NCBI GenBank assembly: GCA_036365515.1
Contig: CM070877.1
Coordinates: forward strand, 19,224,701-19,288,700
Direction: 5' to 3'
DNA length: 64,000 nucleotides
Origin: Torymus aiolomorphi
Taxonomy: Eukaryota; Arthropoda; Insecta; Hymenoptera; Torymidae
The notes beneath the pieces are model-generated. The model saw only the letters and a program-made list of their open reading frames with translations, did not search any database and had not been told where the DNA came from. Both the position numbers and the translations under genes were made by a program. Positions 59,313 to 64,000 of the stretch are shown one piece after another; positions within the stretch are counted from its first letter, which is position 1, and each line of letters opens with the position of its first letter.

Positions 59313-60899
59313 CTTCGAATTATTGGAGAAACATGATCTGGATTAATCTTCGAGATGTCCGATTCTTTGACTAGAAAACTAGTAATTACTGCGATAACTA
59401 TTGTAATAAATGTTCCCAGCATTGTGTAATATAAAAATGAGATCTGAAACAATATCATTGGCTCGTCCTGGACATCGAGAGGGGCGAAAGTTACATTCTC
59501 GATTTTCGGTTCGTTTAAAGGGTAAGAGCAGTTGTCGACAGACATAGGAAGGTTCGAAAAACGAATTCTATTGTTCAATTTGTGCCATTTAGTGCCGATG
59601 ATGATGTACAGCATAACCAACAAAGAAGTGGACGCGCCCATCATCGCACCCTTTTGTCTAGCCCAAGGGAAGAAGATACCGAGGACAAAAAGACCCAAAA
59701 TCGGTCCATCAACTGCACCACGAACTGTATAAGATATTTCCAGAACTGTTCCGAGCTGCTCAATCACGATGATAAGCCCAATGCTGATCAAGCCAATGGT
59801 AACGGAAATAATCTAAAATATTGACAATAATGTATTGTCCGAGTTGAATTGGAAATAATATTATCCTTTTGATTGACAGAAATAAAATATACATATAATT
59901 TTTTTTTCCATATTCCTACCCGTATACCATTATGCAGGATTTCTACGGGACGCCCCTACCGCCTTGGCGTAGGTGGGTTTTATCCTAACACCCTTCCCTA
60001 TATTCCTGCATTCGCCCAGGGTTCGCGCTTGCACACACCTCCTGTGGTGTGGGAAAACCTCAATGCCAGGAGGGAAAACCCACACCAGAAACAGCGGGCA
60101 GAGGAGTCAAACTTGAGTATGTTAGAGAAAACAAGCTCAGGTTATCTATCCTCCTCTGCCTGCCGGCTTAAACACCATTAATGTTCTCTGTCGGTACGGC
60201 AGAGCGGTTGCCATCCAAGTTTTAAAAACTGCCTATTTTGTTACTTGGATGTTCACTCTGCCATGCGACCAGAAAGTGCATTAATAGGCCGGCTGCGAGC
60301 TGCGGTCTTACCAAGGCACATGATCAATTTTTTCATTCGAAAAAAAAGTCAGAGGTGGCCGGCAGAGAATCGAACCCGAGTCTCCCGGACAGGAGGCCGG
60401 GCTCTTACCCATGAGCCACCGCGGCTCTCCTTTACATATAATATTTATATATTATATATGATGTAATGAATCGAAACTGATTATAATTCTCAAACCTTCA
60501 TGATACTGGTGGCTTTTGCATCTTTGTTTGGATTGTCAGCTATCCATCGGTCAATAAAATCATCATAAATTATGCCAGATAGAGTATTTATAGACGCACT
60601 CATTGTGGACAAAGCGGAACTTACGATCCCAGCCAGAAAAAGTCCAGCCACACCAGGTATATTTTTCGTAATATCCATTACATAGTAAGGAACAATTTGG
60701 TCACTTTGTTCGACAAGCTGTAAGAAAATTCAAATAAACGAAAAGCGCAGAAGCGCTTTGGAAGCAAGTATTTTTATATTCTTTTTTTACTTTTGTACTT
60801 ATAGGATCACAGTTGTAATAATGAGTATACATTATGAGTCCAACGTAAGTGCATCCAATATCTATGAAAATTGTACCGATTGTTTTTAACAATACAGCT
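59313..60899 (-). CDS. SLC5-family symporter, copy B (partial, 5' exons outside window)
   Basis: Three exons of a paralogue of the 37-40 kb symporter are visible in gene order: 60899-60791, 60717-60496 and 59813-59313. They encode KAVLLKTIGTIFIDIGCTYVG, then IVPYYVMDITKNIPG and SALSTMSASINTLSG, then the C-terminal third with IGTKWHKLNNRIRFSNLP and NPDHVSP. Exon borders and phases match copy A one for one, so the two arose by tandem duplication. The last visible exon ends at a donor (GTGAGT), so a further 3' exon is expected but was not found. The 5' exons must lie beyond 64000, because the intron above 60899 is filled with repeats. Confidence 0.88.
59900..60432 (-). mobile_element. tRNA-derived SINE in a symporter B intron
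   Basis: The same 10-mer TACATATAAT flanks the unit (59890-59899 and 60433-60442). The head at the high-coordinate end reads, on the minus strand, AGAGCCGCGGTGGCTCATGG and later GGGTTCGATTC, i.e. A- and B-box-like elements about 50 bp apart. The other end is an A-rich tail. At about 530 bp it is long for a SINE, with a body full of GC-rich segments. The tRNA part lacks good T- and acceptor-stem pairing, so it is not a working tRNA gene. Confidence 0.85.
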
Positions 60900-60949
60900 C
60901 TAAAATAAAATATTTTGAAGTATGTAAAATTTAAATACACTTAAATGTA

Positions 60950-61335
60950 TTGTATATATTGAAGTATATATATGTATTAAAATTTATAATATGTAATCTG
61001 TAGAATAAAATACGAAGAAAATAAGCACAGTGGCGCAACGTATTTTATCGAACTCGTTTGGCTCTCATTTTCGCGAATTTGTTCATTCTAAGCGTTTGTT
61101 TACACGCGACTGGAAAACCGTTTTCGCCATACCCTGGCCAAAAGTGCCACATTTCCGCCCGGCTCAAAAACGGAAATGTGGTGTTTTCGACCCGGGTATA
61201 GCGAAAAATAGTATACGCATCACGAGAGTAAAACTGGCCAGCCCCCAGCTCGTGTTTGCCATCCTCGCCTTCGGCTCGGGTGGCAATTTACACGAGCTGT
61301 GGACTGTCCAAGTTTTTTCCTCTCATGATGCGTAA
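60950..61335. repeat. Palindromic GC-rich repeat
   Basis: Two inverted pairs are visible. One is ATACCC..GCCACATTTCCG with CGGAAATGTGG...GGGTAT (61130-61200). The other is CATCACGAGAG..CCAGCTCGTG with CACGAGCTGTGG..CTCTCATGATG (about 61218-61331). It is probably a degenerate MITE. From 61340 to 61800 nothing further was recognised. Confidence 0.55.
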
Positions 61336-61806
61336 TATGCTATTCCGAAGTACAGCGGACGCGACATCATCCTAGCACTTCCAGGAGCCTCAAACGTCTG
61401 TATAGGTAAGACTGAATGCTAAGGCTTGACCTGACTATTCCGGGTCGCAACCAGAGCAATAAGATCCAACGCATGGAGCGGATAAGCGAGCCAGCAATGA
61501 GAGAAATGCGCGATCTCCGCACGCAAGACTCGATCGCGGTAGGTGTTACATTACAGGCCAAACAGAAAACTATTATTTTCGCGTAACGACGGTGAGATTA
61601 CTTTTGTGTTAAGAATTTGAATGTAATAGACATTGTTATTGTTTTAGTGTAACCGAAGTTATTCATTATTTCAGAATCTATTCCTAATCTTTTCCCGAAT
61701 ATGCGACTCGCAACTAGCTAGTGTGATTATTGTACGACTCCGACATACGGAAAAGTGGAGTTGCACCATGAACTCGATATTTGTTAACGGTTTTACAGGT
61801 TGTATC

Positions 61807-62927
61807 ATCTCCGCCCGTGTAAAAAAAAAGTCTGGGCGAAGTCTTGCAGAAGTCTGGCTTGAAAAGTCTGGCCAAAGTCTTGCATGCCGGACGATCTTAG
61901 ACTTTTTTCCAAACTTTTTATATTTTCTATTAAAAGTCTTGGAAAAAATTCGCAGACTTTATCCAAGACTTTTCACTAGGCTTAGCATACTGCATAATAA
62001 GTCTGGGAAAAAATACCCAGACCTCATCCAAGACTTTTTACCAGACTTAGCATACAGCGCCAAAAAGTCTTGGAAAAGTGCCCAGACTTTTTGCCAGACT
62101 TTACCCCAGATTTTTCGCCAGACTTTATGGTCCGCGCATGGAGTTTATACTCGCCCGGCACTTCCTACATGAAATCGATGCTCACACTCTTCCGCTGCAA
62201 TCTCATGGTCACTGCTATCATCATGTTCACATTATTCACACGATTTTCGTTCAATTCATGTTGTTTGGACTTCAAAATATTTTTATCTTGCTATACACGT
62301 TTAGATTACAAAATTTGTCCGGAATCCCGAGTAATGACAATTATTTTTTACGAGGAACTGTAATAGACAGCACCGAGATAACATCAGATAAGTTAAAATT
62401 CTCTATAAAATATTTACTTGCTTTGTAGTAGAGATGCTTTGTGAGAAATTCGATTTGTAGGTTGGAGTTTTCAAAGCCCGACTCTTTGTGTCTCCAAAAA
62501 TTATTAGATCTGCAGATTACAGCAACAACGACGATGATGACAGCAGTGACCATGGGATTGAAGCGGAAGAGTGTGAGCATCGATTTCACGTAGGAGGTAT
62601 TAGGTGTATAACCTCCATGCAATGACCATAAAGTCTGGCGAAAAGTCTGAGCACTTTTCCAAGACTTTTTGGCGCTGTATGCTAAGTCTCGTAAAAAGTC
62701 TTGGATGAAGTCTGGACATTTTTTCCCAGATTTTTTATGCAGTATGATAAGTCTAGTGAAAAGTCTTGGATAAAGTCTGGGGATTTTTTCCAAGACTTTA
62801 ATAAAAAATATAGAAAGTCTGGCAAAAAGTCTAGGATCGTCCGACATGCAAGACTTTGGCCAGACTTATCAAGTCAGACTTCTGCAAGACTTCGCCCAGA
62901 CTTTTTTTTTACACGGGCGGAATAGTC
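61807..62927. mobile_element. 1.1-kb foldback element built of AAGTCTTG/AAGTCTGG words
   Basis: The ends CCGCCCGTGTAAAAAAAAAG and its complement start two arms of about 400 bp (61807-62225 and 62535-62927) around a 310-bp centre. The arms consist largely of the words AAGTCTGG and AAGTCTTG and their complements. The inner part of each arm adds GAAATCGATGCTCACACTCT. It is non-coding; the frames seen are arm artefacts. No target duplication was identified. Confidence 0.85.
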
Positions 62928-63163
62928 AGGCTAGGTTGACTGCCGCAGCATTGAGTTCTATAGGGATCGAGAGCACTGAATAAAAAAAACAGATAATTAT
63001 TGTATCCCGTTACAATACAATTATAAAAATGATTCAACAATTTAAAATTTCTAAAAATTAAAGAAGATTATGTAAAAAATTAGATACTAGTATTAAAACC
63101 CAATAATTCAGACTTTTTTAAATTATTTTTTTGTGAAATTTTAAATCACTAAATTTTATTTAA

Positions 63164-63880
63164 GGGACTATTACCGGTTATAATTTTGAAAAAATCGATT
63201 TTTGTTTTTTTACATTTATCGACTCGGGACTTCTTTTATATGGACTAGGGACTGCTGATTAACCAATTGTAAGTGTTGAAACTTGATTTTTTTAAAAATA
63301 TTACATAAATAAATAGTAAAAAAACTTTAAACGCGATATTCTCGAAATGGTGTTTTTTTCAATCGGCCCAGACTTATTTTCCACAACCATTCGATGGATC
63401 ATTTTAATTCTTAGTGAGTTTTGTTCGTTTTGATGTCCTCTACCGTAATTTACCAGAAAATTGCAGAAAAGTTGGAAAAAAAAATTGACAAGGGGAAAAA
63501 GGGCGGAAAAAACGTAATTTTTACAACATTTTTTTTTCACATAATTGCCATTTTGTTTTTAAAATGATTTTTTTTTATAAAAGGTGGTAAATTATGATGT
63601 AAGACACCTTCCTCATTAAAAAACTTTTTGAATTTTTTGTTTCAGAGTTGCCAATTTCGAGATTAACCCTGGGCTATTAGGCAGTGTCATTTTCAGCACT
63701 CAACTTTGACGAGCTCTATAAAATTATGTAAACATTAAAAAGAAAAAAAAATTTTTTTGTAATTTTGAAGAGTAAATTAATAAAATAAAAGAAGTTGTAG
63801 AAAGTTCTGTAATAAAGGAAACGAGAAAAAGAAAATTTAATTATAGGTCATTTTTTGCCTTTGTAACCGGTAATAGTCCC
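63164..63880. mobile_element. 717-bp TTAA-flanked MITE
   Basis: TTAA lies outside both ends (63160-63163 and 63881-63884). The termini GGGACTATTACCGGTTA and its complement match perfectly. The interior is AT-rich and non-coding. A shorter inverted pair (ACCCAATAATT near 63098 and AATTATTGGGTT near 63932) lies outside it and may mark an older element around it. Confidence 0.85.
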
Positions 63881-64000
63881 TTAAACCCATTTACAATTAT
63901 TTTTATTAATTTTTTAAAAATTAAAAGCATGCAATTATTGGGTTATGACATAAGGTTTCTTAACTGTATAATTATACACTATACTTATTAATTTCAGTTT

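Noticed and set aside
60355..60428. tRNA gene on the minus strand
   Set aside because: Box-like motifs are present, but acceptor and T stems do not pair, and it is the head of a longer SINE with its own target duplication.
62078..62847. Frames on both strands with LFARL/RLFTRL-type repeats
   Set aside because: They arise from translation of the AAGTCTGG word arrays in the foldback arms.

Overview
The window is AT-rich nuclear DNA of an insect, most likely a hymenopteran such as a parasitoid wasp. The insect call rests on split genes with GT-AG introns and an arthropod-type DUF4803 relic. The wasp call is inference. It holds one large conserved gene, two paralogous membrane transporters, one decayed host gene and a very dense load of nested transposable elements.

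Layout. Positions 107-11245 (+) carry 19 exons, about 1,970 residues, of the C-terminal part of BIRC6/BRUCE, a giant IAP and ubiquitin-conjugating enzyme; the BIR-containing N-terminus lies upstream of the window. From 11.2 to 18.9 kb there is 3' UTR or intergenic sequence, a LINE remnant, a broken Ty1/copia element (-) and a foldback repeat. At 20.6-21.7 kb there is a DUF4803 pseudogene. A hAT-like DUF4371 transposase gene (-) lies at 22.9-26.1 kb. Positions 26.7-29.9 kb form a satellite district, including an array of 92-bp units that reverses orientation in the middle. Positions 30-36.6 kb are repeats and nested MITEs. An SLC5-family sodium/solute symporter (-) occupies 37.3-40.1 kb and its paralogue (-, 5' end outside the window) 59.3-60.9 kb. 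Between them lies a 13-kb nest: a Mutator-like element with very long inverted arms and a 9-bp target duplication, interrupted by a 6.4-kb LINE with a 14-bp target duplication, and by a 2.5-kb block carrying the most interesting object in the window.

That object (44425-45579) is a small non-coding LTR element. It has TG...CA LTRs of about 305 bp, a 4-bp GAAT target duplication, a primer-binding-site-like sequence and a polypurine tract, and each LTR contains a complete type III hammerhead ribozyme. The two predicted cleavage sites are 850 nt apart. This is the architecture of a plant retrozyme, here in an animal genome.

Other themes are recurrent MITEs flanked by TTAA with no piggyBac transposase in view, a tRNA-derived SINE with a 10-bp target duplication inside a transporter intron, and a 5S rRNA-derived fragment. 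All alignments were made by eye, so exon borders and identities are approximate.
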